DNA of 38,420 bases from a virus. The notes beneath the pieces are model-generated. The model did not search any database. It had not been told where the DNA came from and saw only the letters and a program-made list of their open reading frames with translations. The translations under genes and the position numbers were made by a program. Numbering within the stretch: the first letter of the stretch is position 1; every line of letters starts with the position of its first letter. Positions 7,351-14,537 of the stretch are shown in pieces. Location of the stretch: positions 1 to 38,420 of IMG/VR virus record IMGVR_UViG_3300032731_000382; one strand, written 5' to 3'.

Positions 7351-7560
7351 TCAGAACTCCTCATCAGGGAAAGCAGCGACCAGTTCGCCGGTATCGCGCG
7401 ACGTCATCAACTCAAACTCTGCTCTGTCCATCGCTTGTCGGTACATCGATTCGGGCGAGGGCAGGGGCTCTCGAATGCTAAAGGCGATCCAGGCCACGCC
7501 GTTGTCATCGCGGGCACCTCGGAGTTTGTCGTAGACCTTTTGGGCGGGGGCGGGTTTCAT
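7351..7560 (-). CDS. Small acidic protein, first gene of the minus-strand cassette
   Basis: 69 residues from ATG at 7560, which has AGGAG 9 bases upstream. An ATG at 7602 would lie only a few bases from the predicted transcription start and has no ribosome site, so it is less likely. The sequence includes KVYDKLRGARDDNGVAW, then MYRQAMDRAEFELMTSRDTG and an acidic end (PDEEF). No family is recognised. It is translated just ahead of the ASCH gene, with a one-base gap. Confidence 0.65.
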   Translation of the reverse strand: MKPAPAQKVYDKLRGARDDNGVAWIAFSIREPLPSPESMYRQAMDRAEFELMTSRDTGELVAAFPDEEF

Positions 7561-7612
7561 CGTTTCAGCTCCTGTCGTTTCGTGGGTAACTGTGTTTCTC
7601 ATGTCTGTATTA

Positions 7613-7641
7613 AGTATATCGGTATCGATACCCTTTGTAAA
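7613..7641 (-). promoter_or_regulatory. Sigma70-type promoter with palindromic operator for the ASCH/HTH cassette
   Basis: On the minus strand, TTTACA (7636-7641) and TATACT (7613-7618) are separated by exactly 17 bases, a near-consensus promoter. The spacer holds a perfect 12-bp palindrome, GGTATCGATACC (7621-7632), ideally placed to let a dimeric repressor block RNA polymerase. The start of transcription should be near 7605, and the first good ribosome site serves the ATG at 7560. Confidence 0.75.
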
Positions 7642-7665
7642 GAGGGATTCCAGAAAATAGTCAGA

Positions 7666-7693
7666 TTGGCTAACTCGTTGGGCGGCATAGACT
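7666..7693 (+). promoter_or_regulatory. Possible promoter for the terminase operon
   Basis: TTGGCT (7666-7671) and TAGACT (7688-7693) are spaced by 16 bases on the plus strand, ahead of the small terminase gene at 7770. A second TAGACT follows at 7702. The match to consensus is only moderate; it is listed because plus-strand transcription must restart after the minus-strand cassette. Confidence 0.3.
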
Positions 7694-7769
7694 TAGCCGC
7701 TTAGACTGCAGAGAACCCAGGGAAATACGAAAAAAAGAGCCCCCAGCGTAGCTCACCACGAGAAGAACC

Positions 7770-8240
7770 ATGGGACGCAAACCAAAACCCAACGAAACGA
7801 AACGCCGCGCCGGCAACCCCGGCCGCCGTCCGTTGAATGACGCGGAGCCGGTGCCAGTGGCCGACGCCCCGCCTATGCCCGAACACCTCAGCCAGGCGGG
7901 CCGGGATGCGTGGGCGTGGCTGTGTGAAGTGCTCGGCGGGATGGGCATCCTCGCATCGTCCGACGTGGCGATCATGACGTTGTACTGTGACACCTGGAGT
8001 CAGTACGTGGAGGTTCGAGGCCAGCAGGCAAGCAAGGGCGTGGGGCAATTCCTCGCGAGTAGCGAGAAGGGTTTGTATATCCACCCGCTCTTGGGCGTGG
8101 AGAGCATGTTGAAGAAACAGCTTGTGAGCTACATCGGGGAGATGGGATTGACGGCTACTAGTCGGGTTCGGTTGCACGCGGCCCCGAAACAATCAGCCGC
8201 TCCCGGCGGAAAAGGCAAATACTTCAAGGTAGTAGGGTAA
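7770..8240 (+). CDS. Phage terminase small subunit, P27-like
   Basis: 156 residues. It starts with the typical P27-family basic leader GRKPKPNETKRRAGNPGRRPLN and continues with PPMPEHLSQAGRDAWAW, a conserved helix, then GILASSDVAIMTLYCDTWSQY and a C-terminal helix HPLLGVESMLKKQL followed by a GLTATSRVRL segment, all in the usual order. The protein recognises phage DNA at the packaging site and recruits the large terminase to start genome packaging. The ribosome site is weak (GAGAAG). The large subunit follows after three small genes rather than directly, an arrangement with room for accessory genes. Confidence 0.9.
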   Translation: MGRKPKPNETKRRAGNPGRRPLNDAEPVPVADAPPMPEHLSQAGRDAWAWLCEVLGGMGILASSDVAIMTLYCDTWSQYVEVRGQQASKGVGQFLASSEKGLYIHPLLGVESMLKKQLVSYIGEMGLTATSRVRLHAAPKQSAAPGGKGKYFKVVG

Positions 8241-8264
8241 CCCGTACTCTAGGGAGGTGATGTG

Positions 8265-8375
8265 ATGACACGCGAGGTGCGAAAGACGACGTCCAACTGC
8301 GGAGCCGCATGCACCGCTCTGATAGCGCTTGCGGTCGTTTGTAGTTTCCTGTTCCTGTTCTGGGTTGTGTGGTGA
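8265..8375 (+). CDS. Very small membrane protein (36 aa)
   Basis: A 36-residue frame preceded by AGGGAGGTGA, an almost perfect Shine-Dalgarno sequence, which strongly supports translation. The first 11 residues are basic and polar (MTREVRKTTSN), followed by one hydrophobic span (ALIALAVVCSFLFLFWVVW) that runs to the C-terminus. It resembles tail-anchored or holin-like small phage membrane proteins. Its stop overlaps possible GTG starts of the next gene. Function unknown. Confidence 0.65.
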   Translation: MTREVRKTTSNCGAACTALIALAVVCSFLFLFWVVW

Positions 8376-8383
8376 GGCGGACC

Positions 8384-8641
8384 ATGGAACGTAGAACCTT
8401 CCTTGAAACATTCGTGGCATCGCTGGGGGTGCCAGCTTCGATCCTTACGGGCGCACGTACGTGCTTTGGTTCAGTGCCTACCCGCCCCATCCGGTCGAAG
8501 CCGTACATGGAAGCGGGGCGGCCGGAGTACGAGGAGCCGTCTCCTGTGTGGGTCGACCTGGGAGCGTTCTGCACCGCCGTGATGGTGGCGCAGACAGGCG
8601 GGCCGATTGATTCGCGACTTGTGGAGAAGGGGACGCCATGA
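8384..8641 (+). CDS. Small phage protein with twin-arginine-like N-terminus
   Basis: 85 residues from ATG at 8384; GTG codons at 8369 and 8372 are alternatives. The N-terminus, MERRTFLETFVASLGVPAS, looks like a twin-arginine export signal (RRTFLE followed by a hydrophobic stretch with small residues before a possible cleavage point). The mature part is short and acidic, with PSPVWVDLGAFCTAVMVAQ. Such RRxFL small proteins occur beside terminase genes in environmental phages; function is unknown. It overlaps the next gene by four bases (ATGA). Confidence 0.6.
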   Translation: MERRTFLETFVASLGVPASILTGARTCFGSVPTRPIRSKPYMEAGRPEYEEPSPVWVDLGAFCTAVMVAQTGGPIDSRLVEKGTP

Positions 8642-9015
8642 ACATCCTGCACCGCATCTTCGGCAACCGCAGCCATGTCCCACCCCGCCCATGTCCTGAA
8701 CCACCCCCACGGCCCAAGACCAAGCCCGAGGCAACCATAGCCGGCCATCAGGTCACTCTCATGGCCATTCAGGAGCTGCCATCGACGGCGGTTCTGGTTG
8801 TGGACACGCCCCCCGCTGCCACCGAGGAGGATTGCGTACGGATTCGCGGTGTCCTTATGACTCGGCTAAACGTGCGTGACGTGCTGGTGTTCTGCGGCGG
8901 GGTGAAGCTGGCGGGGGTGTATGACGTGCAGGCTGTGGACCTGCGGTGTAGCGCGGATATACCATCTCCTCTGCCGAATAAAGAGACGCGAGACGGAGAT
9001 CCGCACCCACGGTGA
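8638..9015 (+). CDS. Phage hypothetical protein
   Basis: 125 residues. A proline-rich, basic N-terminus (PPRPCPEPPPRPKTKP, residues 15-30) leads into a compact alpha/beta region with TAVLVVDTPPAATEEDCVRIRGVLMTR and VRDVLVFCGGVKLAGVYD. The pattern is like a small Rossmann-type or beta-strand/helix unit but no known family is recognised. The ATG overlaps the previous stop, and its own stop overlaps the GTG of the large terminase, so the product is co-expressed with packaging genes. Confidence 0.6.
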   Translation: MNILHRIFGNRSHVPPRPCPEPPPRPKTKPEATIAGHQVTLMAIQELPSTAVLVVDTPPAATEEDCVRIRGVLMTRLNVRDVLVFCGGVKLAGVYDVQAVDLRCSADIPSPLPNKETRDGDPHPR

Positions 9016-10634
9016 GCACCCAAACCCTTAGCTACGATCTGCAAAAAATAATCCGGCTCCTGCCCGGATACGATCCCTTTGCGCAAGCTGGGGATTGCTG
9101 GTTCGACGAGGAGGCGGCGGCGTTCCATATTGGGTTCGTCGAGGATTGCTGCACGCACGTCAAGGGCAAGCTGGCGGGCAAGCCGCTCCTATTGGAGCCG
9201 TGGGAAAAAGCTATATTCGGCAACCTGGCCGGATGGAAGCGGCCGGACGGAACACGCCGGTACCGGGAGGCATTGATCTACATTCCCAGAGGCAATGCCA
9301 AGACCACCCTTGCGGCTGCGATGATCTGCACGGGGCTCTACATCGACCCCGAGCCCGGGGCGGATCTCTACTCATCGGCGGCCGAACGCGAACAGGCTCG
9401 GCTCTGTTTCGAGATCGTGACTGGCATGATCCGGAACGAGCCCTTCATGGAGCAACGGGCGGAACTCTACAAATATTCCATCGTAGTCGGCGACAAGACA
9501 TACAAGGCCGTGTCGGCAGAGGCGGGAACCAAACACGGCTACAACATCCAGATGGTCGTCAACGATGAGCTGCACGCCCACAAGACACGCGAGCTGACCG
9601 ACGTACTGATGACCGGCACGGGCAAGCGGGACCAACCGCTTGTGGTTCACTTAACCACGGCCGACTTCGAGCGAGAGGGGTCGATCTGCAACGAAAAGCA
9701 CGGCTACGCCTGCAAGGTGCGGGACGGGGTGATTGAGGACATGGCGTTTCTGCCAGTCATCTACGAGGCAAGCACCGATGACGACTGGACGGACCCGAAG
9801 GTGTGGGCGAAAGCAAACCCAAATCTTGGCGTATCGGTTCCGCTGGACTACATCGAGCGAGAGTGTCAACGGGCCCAAGACGATCCAACTTACGAGAACA
9901 CGTTCAAGCGATTGCATCTCGATATTAGGACCGAGCAGGCTTTCCGCTGGATGCCCATGGCCAAGTGGGACGCATGCACCGGCCTGGTCGACCCGGAGGC
10001 GCTCAAGGGGCGTGACTGTTGGGCCGGCTTGGATCTTGCGAGCGTGTCGGACCTGGCCGCCCTGGTGCTGGCGTTCCCTCTTGACGATGGCGAATACGCT
10101 GTCTTGCCGTGGTTCTGGTGCCCTGGTGACACGGCGACCGAACGCGAACGGAAGGACCGTGTGCCATACGTCACCTGGTCGCAGCAAGGGCTCTTGGAGC
10201 TGACGCCGGGCAACAGCACCGACTACCGATTCATCCGTCGCCGACTGAACGAACTGGCGAAGGACTACAAGATACAAGAGATAGCCTACGATCCATGGAA
10301 CGCGACGACGCTTGTCCAGCAGCTTGGAGACGAGGATGGCTTCAACGTGGCGGAACACCGACAAGGGACCGTGTCGATGAATGAGCCCATGAAGATGGTC
10401 ATGCGGCTCGTACGAGAGAAGAAGCTGCGGCACGGTGGCCACCGAATCCTACGATGGAACGCGAACAACATCTCTGCCCGGTCGGACCCGAGCGACAACG
10501 TGCGGCCGGACAAGGAACATTCAGCAGACAAGATCGACGGCATGGTGGCAACGATCATGGCGGTAGGGCGAGCGATGGCAGCCCCGCGGCCGAAGCGGTC
10601 GCCGTATGCGACCAGGGGATTTCTGACGACATGA
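9012..10634 (+). CDS. terL: Phage terminase large subunit
   Basis: 540 residues, GTG start overlapping the previous stop. This is the packaging motor ATPase and headful or cos nuclease of the Terminase_1 group. Walker A is PRGNAKTT (92-99), Walker B is MVVNDELH (181-188) with the D-E pair at 185-186, and HLTTAD (213-218) is the coupling motif. The nuclease domain begins with AGLDLASVSDLAA (338-350), giving Asp341 and Asp347, and ends with DKIDGMVA near 513-520, the third acidic site. WKRPDG and LLLEPWEKAIFGNLAGW are conserved N-terminal features. Length is normal. It works with the small subunit at 7770 and the portal at 11098. Confidence 0.95.
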   Translation: MSTQTLSYDLQKIIRLLPGYDPFAQAGDCWFDEEAAAFHIGFVEDCCTHVKGKLAGKPLLLEPWEKAIFGNLAGWKRPDGTRRYREALIYIPRGNAKTTLAAAMICTGLYIDPEPGADLYSSAAEREQARLCFEIVTGMIRNEPFMEQRAELYKYSIVVGDKTYKAVSAEAGTKHGYNIQMVVNDELHAHKTRELTDVLMTGTGKRDQPLVVHLTTADFEREGSICNEKHGYACKVRDGVIEDMAFLPVIYEASTDDDWTDPKVWAKANPNLGVSVPLDYIERECQRAQDDPTYENTFKRLHLDIRTEQAFRWMPMAKWDACTGLVDPEALKGRDCWAGLDLASVSDLAALVLAFPLDDGEYAVLPWFWCPGDTATERERKDRVPYVTWSQQGLLELTPGNSTDYRFIRRRLNELAKDYKIQEIAYDPWNATTLVQQLGDEDGFNVAEHRQGTVSMNEPMKMVMRLVREKKLRHGGHRILRWNANNISARSDPSDNVRPDKEHSADKIDGMVATIMAVGRAMAAPRPKRSPYATRGFLTT

Positions 10635-10903
10635 GGACACTCACGCAACGCCGCTCCGGCCTGATTGTGGTAGACAAGCAAGAGCCGGCTGCAACACCAA
10701 CGCCCCGCAATCTTCTGGAAATAGAATTCGATCGCAAGACGGTGGCGGAGTGTTTCACGACGCTGCTAAACCATTCTTCGATCGGGGGTAGGGGTATCGG
10801 CACGCCCAAGGAGAACGGCGAGGCGGCGATTCGCGCGAAGCTTGTTCGGCAATTGGCGGAAGTGCTGCTTGGTGATGACGTTGATTTCGAGATACTCACA
10901 TAG
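10631..10903 (+). CDS. Small phage protein of unknown function
   Basis: 90 residues, ATG overlapping the terminase stop (ATGA). Contents: basic N-terminus, a TPTPRNLLEIEFDRKTVAE section, a glycine-rich turn (GGRGIGTP) and a helix (AAIRAKLVRQLAEVLLG). No membrane span. The position between terminase and portal and the tight coupling make it a genuine gene, but the family is not recognised. Confidence 0.6.
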   Translation: MRTLTQRRSGLIVVDKQEPAATPTPRNLLEIEFDRKTVAECFTTLLNHSSIGGRGIGTPKENGEAAIRAKLVRQLAEVLLGDDVDFEILT

Positions 10904-10909
10904 GCCAAC

Positions 10910-11101
10910 ATGAAAATCCAAATATCCAACTCCATCGTTTCTGACGCCCTAATCCTCATCGGGTGCGGCGCGACCGTTGCGGGCGCGTGGTGTCTAGGGT
11001 GGGAGGCCGGCTTACTTGTGACCGGGCTCGCGGTGATCGTTGTGGGCTGGGTGCTGCGAGGGGTGGAGATTATGGGGTACGGAAAAAGGAGGCGCAAATG
11101 A
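10910..11101 (+). CDS. Small two-span membrane protein
   Basis: 63 residues with two hydrophobic segments (about residues 11-28 and 33-51) separated by a short loop with a W and E, and a basic C-terminal tail (YGKRRRK) that should stay in the cytoplasm. Two-span proteins with positive tails include class II holins, but position between terminase and portal is not the usual holin place. It overlaps the portal ATG (ATGA). Holin is one possibility; function is not settled. Confidence 0.6.
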   Translation: MKIQISNSIVSDALILIGCGATVAGAWCLGWEAGLLVTGLAVIVVGWVLRGVEIMGYGKRRRK

Positions 11102-12888
11102 TAGTTGACGCATTACTCGCAGCCACGATCTTCGCCGCAACGCCGCAAGTCCACGACGTGGCCGGCGTGTTCGGCGACCTGGCAACGTTCCGGATGTTCA
11201 GCGATAGCGACATGACCGTTGACGCGGCCATGCAGTCGACGACGGTCAACGCCTGCGTGCGGGTGCTAGCCGAGACGATGGCCGTGCTGCCGTTCCATAT
11301 GTATAAGACCGGCGTACCCGCTTGGCCCGGCAGCGAGCGGATGGCCACCCACAAAGACCCCAGTCATGCCCTGCGGGAGGTGATCCAATACGAACCAAAC
11401 GGATGGCAGACGGGCTTCGAGTTCCGAGAAATGATGATGGGCCACGTTGCCCTTCGCGGAAACGCTTACGCGATCATAGTCCCCGGCCGCCGCGGCGCAG
11501 TCGATCAGCTCATCCCTAAACACCCAGACAGGATGGAAGTGGTTCGGCTGGAGAACGGGCGGCTGGGGTATATCTATCGGCCTATCGGAGTTGCCGAGCA
11601 GGAGAAGTATACGCAGGACGAGGTATTCCACCTCCGCGGACTGTCCAGCGATGGAATTACCGGACTGAGCGTAATCGAACTGAACCGCCGGGCGGTGGAA
11701 CTTGCCCAGCAGGCGGAGGACCACGGGTATAAGTTCTTCAAGAACATGGCCAAGCCCGGTGGCGTGCTCGAAATGCCGGAAGGTCAAACGCTGGACGACG
11801 AGGAACAGCACCGGCGGCTCCGTAACTCGTGGCGGGAAGCCCATTCCGGAGATGATCTGTTCTCGGTAGCGTTCCTTGAAGACGGCCTCAAGTGGCACCA
11901 GGTGGGGATCTCAAACGAAGATGGCCAGTGGTTGGAAAGCCGGCGTTTTCAGACGGCTGAAATCTGCCGGATGTTTCGTATCCCTCCCCACATGGTGGCA
12001 AGTGCGATTGAGCACGGGCACACCTACGCCAACGTAGAGCAGTCCGACCTCGCTTTCGTCAAGCACACCATGATGCCGTGGGTCGTACGGTGGGAACAGG
12101 CGATTTGGCGAGACCTGTTGACCGATCAGAAGCAGTTCTATCCGAAGTTTTCGATGGAGGGCTTGTTGCGGGCCGACTCCAAAGCGCGGGCCGAGTATTA
12201 CCGAACGATGGTTGACCTGGGAGCCTGGTGCCCGAACGATGCTCTTGAGAAAAACGACGAGAACCCATTCCCTGGTGGCGACACGCGAACGATTGCGGCG
12301 GGGCGGATTCCGTTGACTGAGAACGGGCCGCTTGTGGTGGCCACGCCTGCGCGTCCGCCAGCGCCTGCGCCCGCGCAATCACTATTCCTTCCCGCTGTTG
12401 TCGACACGCTCGACGCTAGCCAGGCCGCCCCGGTATCGTGTACCACCGAATGGGCCGGGGGTGAGTGGGAGGTATCCGAGATCACGGAGGCAACCGAAGC
12501 ATGCCCGGGAACCACCACGGTTGACTACGGGCTTCTTACCGCTTGGCTCACTGACGCTGCCGGGCGAATTGCCAAAGCGGAGATCGAGCAGCTCGGCAAG
12601 CGTGCGGTCCACGCGGCGGAGGACCCCGAGCGGTTCGCTCAATGGGCATCGGATTACTGGACGGGCAAACATGCCGGCTACGTTGCCAAGACGCTCACGC
12701 CCCTGCTGTCGGCTACGACAAGCGAAGTCACTCCGGAGCAGGCGGCGGCGACCGTGGCGGAGCAGGCAATCAAGATATTGGCGGCCGGCGACCCGGTGGC
12801 TATCTGTGAGACGTGGAAAGAAACCCGGGCCGAGCAATTGGCTAACCTTTTGATGGAGGCTATAGGCGATGACCGACAATCCGAATAA
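11098..12888 (+). CDS. HK97-family portal protein
   Basis: 596 residues from ATG at 11098, with AAGGAGG five bases upstream. The portal core is clear: MTVDAAMQSTTVNACVRVLAETMAVLPFHMY, then EFREMMMGHVALRGNAYAII, HPDRMEVVRLENGRLGYIY, and FRIPPHMV with a DLAFVKHTMMPWVVRWEQA helix, all hallmarks of the HK97 portal that forms the dodecameric DNA gateway. The C-terminal 170 residues, after LTENGPLVVATPAR, are an extension with proline- and alanine-rich linkers and a helical domain; the total length is above the usual 400-450 residues. The 3' end overlaps the protease gene by 20 bases. Confidence 0.95.
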   Translation: MIVDALLAATIFAATPQVHDVAGVFGDLATFRMFSDSDMTVDAAMQSTTVNACVRVLAETMAVLPFHMYKTGVPAWPGSERMATHKDPSHALREVIQYEPNGWQTGFEFREMMMGHVALRGNAYAIIVPGRRGAVDQLIPKHPDRMEVVRLENGRLGYIYRPIGVAEQEKYTQDEVFHLRGLSSDGITGLSVIELNRRAVELAQQAEDHGYKFFKNMAKPGGVLEMPEGQTLDDEEQHRRLRNSWREAHSGDDLFSVAFLEDGLKWHQVGISNEDGQWLESRRFQTAEICRMFRIPPHMVASAIEHGHTYANVEQSDLAFVKHTMMPWVVRWEQAIWRDLLTDQKQFYPKFSMEGLLRADSKARAEYYRTMVDLGAWCPNDALEKNDENPFPGGDTRTIAAGRIPLTENGPLVVATPARPPAPAPAQSLFLPAVVDTLDASQAAPVSCTTEWAGGEWEVSEITEATEACPGTTTVDYGLLTAWLTDAAGRIAKAEIEQLGKRAVHAAEDPERFAQWASDYWTGKHAGYVAKTLTPLLSATTSEVTPEQAAATVAEQAIKILAAGDPVAICETWKETRAEQLANLLMEAIGDDRQSE

Positions 12889-13855
12889 CGCGAAGGCATA
12901 CACGCTGGCGATGCACGGGGCACCGTGGGAGATCCACCCGGAGCGGATGGAAGGATTCCTCAACACGCTCATCGTGTCGGACATGACGGCAGAGGAGATG
13001 GAGGAGCGGACGGGGCCGCTGGCAGAGCGTGTAACGGTAACCGTCTTCGATGGCGATCGCACAATATCCGAGCGATACGCTGACCTTCGCGACGGCAAGT
13101 CTGCTAGCAAGGGAGGCAACGCCGTTGCTGTCGTGCCCCTTCATGGTCCGATCACGCACCGCTCCGGATTGTTCTCTGCATTCTTCGGCGGCACGTCCAC
13201 CGAGAAGTTCGGCAAGTTGTTCGACGAGTTGATGGACAATCCGAATATCGGCGCGGTCGTGGTCGACGTGGACAGCCCAGGCGGCGAGGTGTCGGGCCTT
13301 GAGGAATTGGCGGCCAAGATATTCAAGGCGCGCGGCACCAAGCCCATGGTGGCCTCGGCCAATACGTGGATGGCATCGGCTGCCTATCGAATTGGGACGG
13401 CCTTTGACGAGGTGAACGCCACCCCAAGCAGCGAACTCGGCAGCATCGGCACCTACACGAAGCACGCCGATTATTCTGCGATGCTGGAAAACGAAGGCGT
13501 GACGACAACGCTCATTAGTGCCGGTGCTCACAAAACCGAGTTCAACCCGTACGAGCCGCTGTCTGAAGCCGCCAAGGCGGAACTCCAGGCCGGCGTCGAT
13601 CACTACTATGGCATGTTCGTCAAGGCCGTGGCGAAGCATCGGGGCGTGTCCGCGGCCACGGTCAAAAACGATTTCGGCCAGGGCCGCATGATTCGAGCCA
13701 AGGACGCCGTCGAACGCGGCATGGCCGACCGGGTAGAGACGCTCGACGAGACGATCAGGCGCGTGGGCGGCATGCTGCGGGGCAAGGCACGGGCGAAGGC
13801 AGACGCGGCTCGGCGGCGTGAGGAGCTGGACCGGCTGGAAGGTGGGGGGGCGTAG
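12869..13855 (+). CDS. S49 family (SppA/ClpP-like) prohead protease
   Basis: 328 residues. The ClpP/crotonase-fold core spans residues about 85-260: AVAVVPLHGPI, then AVVVDVDSPGGEVSG (129-143), the nucleophile Ser170 in TWMASAAYRIG, and a candidate general-base Lys222 in ISAGAHKTEFNPYEPLS. HGPITHRSG and SSELGSIGTYTKHADYS are also typical. This family matures the capsid by cutting the delta domain of the major capsid protein. The C-terminal 50 residues are a charged helix that could act as scaffold. It overlaps the portal gene and precedes the capsid gene, separated by two small genes. Confidence 0.93.
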   Translation: MTDNPNNAKAYTLAMHGAPWEIHPERMEGFLNTLIVSDMTAEEMEERTGPLAERVTVTVFDGDRTISERYADLRDGKSASKGGNAVAVVPLHGPITHRSGLFSAFFGGTSTEKFGKLFDELMDNPNIGAVVVDVDSPGGEVSGLEELAAKIFKARGTKPMVASANTWMASAAYRIGTAFDEVNATPSSELGSIGTYTKHADYSAMLENEGVTTTLISAGAHKTEFNPYEPLSEAAKAELQAGVDHYYGMFVKAVAKHRGVSAATVKNDFGQGRMIRAKDAVERGMADRVETLDETIRRVGGMLRGKARAKADAARRREELDRLEGGGA

Positions 13856-13857
13856 CT

Positions 13858-14091
13858 GTGACCGCACGCCAAGCCCAAGCTCTTGACTTCATCGTACGGT
13901 ACATCCGTGACGAGGGGATCTCCCCCGCAGTCCGCGAGGTTGCGGCATTTCTAAAGGTCCGCCCGAATGCTGCTCAAGCACTACTTGACCGTCTAGAGGC
14001 TTCTGGTGCGATCAAGCGATCACCAGGGATACCACGTTCGATTCGAGTTTTGGAAAACCCAACAGGAGAGCATTGTGCCGGACGAAATTGA
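13858..14091 (+). CDS. Orphan LexA-type winged-helix DNA-binding domain
   Basis: 77 residues, GTG start two bases after the protease stop. The sequence matches only the N-terminal DNA-binding domain of LexA: TARQAQALDFIVRYIRDEG, SPAVREVAAFLKVRPNAAQ (recognition helix) and LLDRLEASGAIKRSPGIPRSIRVL (wing). The peptidase/dimerisation domain and its cleavage site are absent, so it cannot self-cleave. It may regulate phage or host SOS-type promoters, or simply act as a small phage regulator. Its location inside the head operon is odd. Confidence 0.85.
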   Translation: MTARQAQALDFIVRYIRDEGISPAVREVAAFLKVRPNAAQALLDRLEASGAIKRSPGIPRSIRVLENPTGEHCAGRN

Positions 14092-14299
14092 CCTGAACAT
14101 GCAGGACGTGGCGTCGGCCTGCGACGAATGGATGCGCCGCTACATTGAGGAGCCAGAGCGTTTTGGCCGCGAATGGCAAACCGTAAAGCAGCATCTCGAC
14201 GAGGCCGCGAGCGGCAAAGAGCATACCTACGGCAAGCGGTGCGCCCGTTACCTGGTGCAGTTGGTGGCCGAGTCTCGCTGCCCGCCGGTGCCGGCGTGA
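14075..14299 (+). CDS. Small phage protein of unknown function
   Basis: 74 residues from a GTG at 14075, chosen because AGGAG lies six bases upstream and because the frame overlaps the LexA-like gene end by only 17 bases. It is helical and charged (DVASACDEWMRRYIEEPERF, then FGREWQTVKQHLDEAASG) with a GKRCARYLVQLVAE helix near the C-terminus. No known domain. It ends the early head operon before the terminator at 14408. Confidence 0.6.
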   Translation: MPDEIDLNMQDVASACDEWMRRYIEEPERFGREWQTVKQHLDEAASGKEHTYGKRCARYLVQLVAESRCPPVPA

Positions 14300-14407
14300 C
14301 TTGTACGCTAGTCCAGTTTCGCCAAGCCGTCGAAACTGCATAATGAACTGACGGTTCGGCTTTCCACGCGACAGCGGGAGAGCCAGCCAACCACCGAATA
14401 CTTTGTC

Positions 14408-14465
14408 AGGCGGAAGCCGACGCGGTACGAGAGATCGTATCTCGACGACTTCCGCCTTTCTTTTT
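14408..14465 (+). terminator. Intrinsic terminator between the head-maturation genes and the major capsid gene
   Basis: A perfect 9-bp stem, AGGCGGAAG (14408-14416) with CTTCCGCCT (14449-14457), encloses a loop that contains a second small stem-loop (CGAGA/TCTCG), and is followed by TTCTTTTT. This is a good rho-independent terminator, or an attenuator, 73 bases before the capsid start. The rest of the 14300-14537 gap has a longer-loop AAGCCG/CGGCTT repeat and no gene. Confidence 0.75.
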
Positions 14466-14537
14466 GGTCGTGACGCCACTACGCGGCAGCGGGTGCGAAC
14501 GAAAAAACGCAAACCCGTTGCAGTGTGGAGGCTTACG

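Noticed and set aside
6598-7704. Long plus-strand frame across the minus-strand cassette
   Set aside because: The opposite strand has ASCH and HTH genes with clear motifs, ribosome sites and a promoter; the plus-strand frame is low-complexity in S and R, typical of a shadow.
10910-11101. Holin assignment for the two-span membrane protein
   Set aside because: Topology would allow it, but there is no adjacent endolysin and the position between terminase and portal is not typical; kept as unknown membrane protein.
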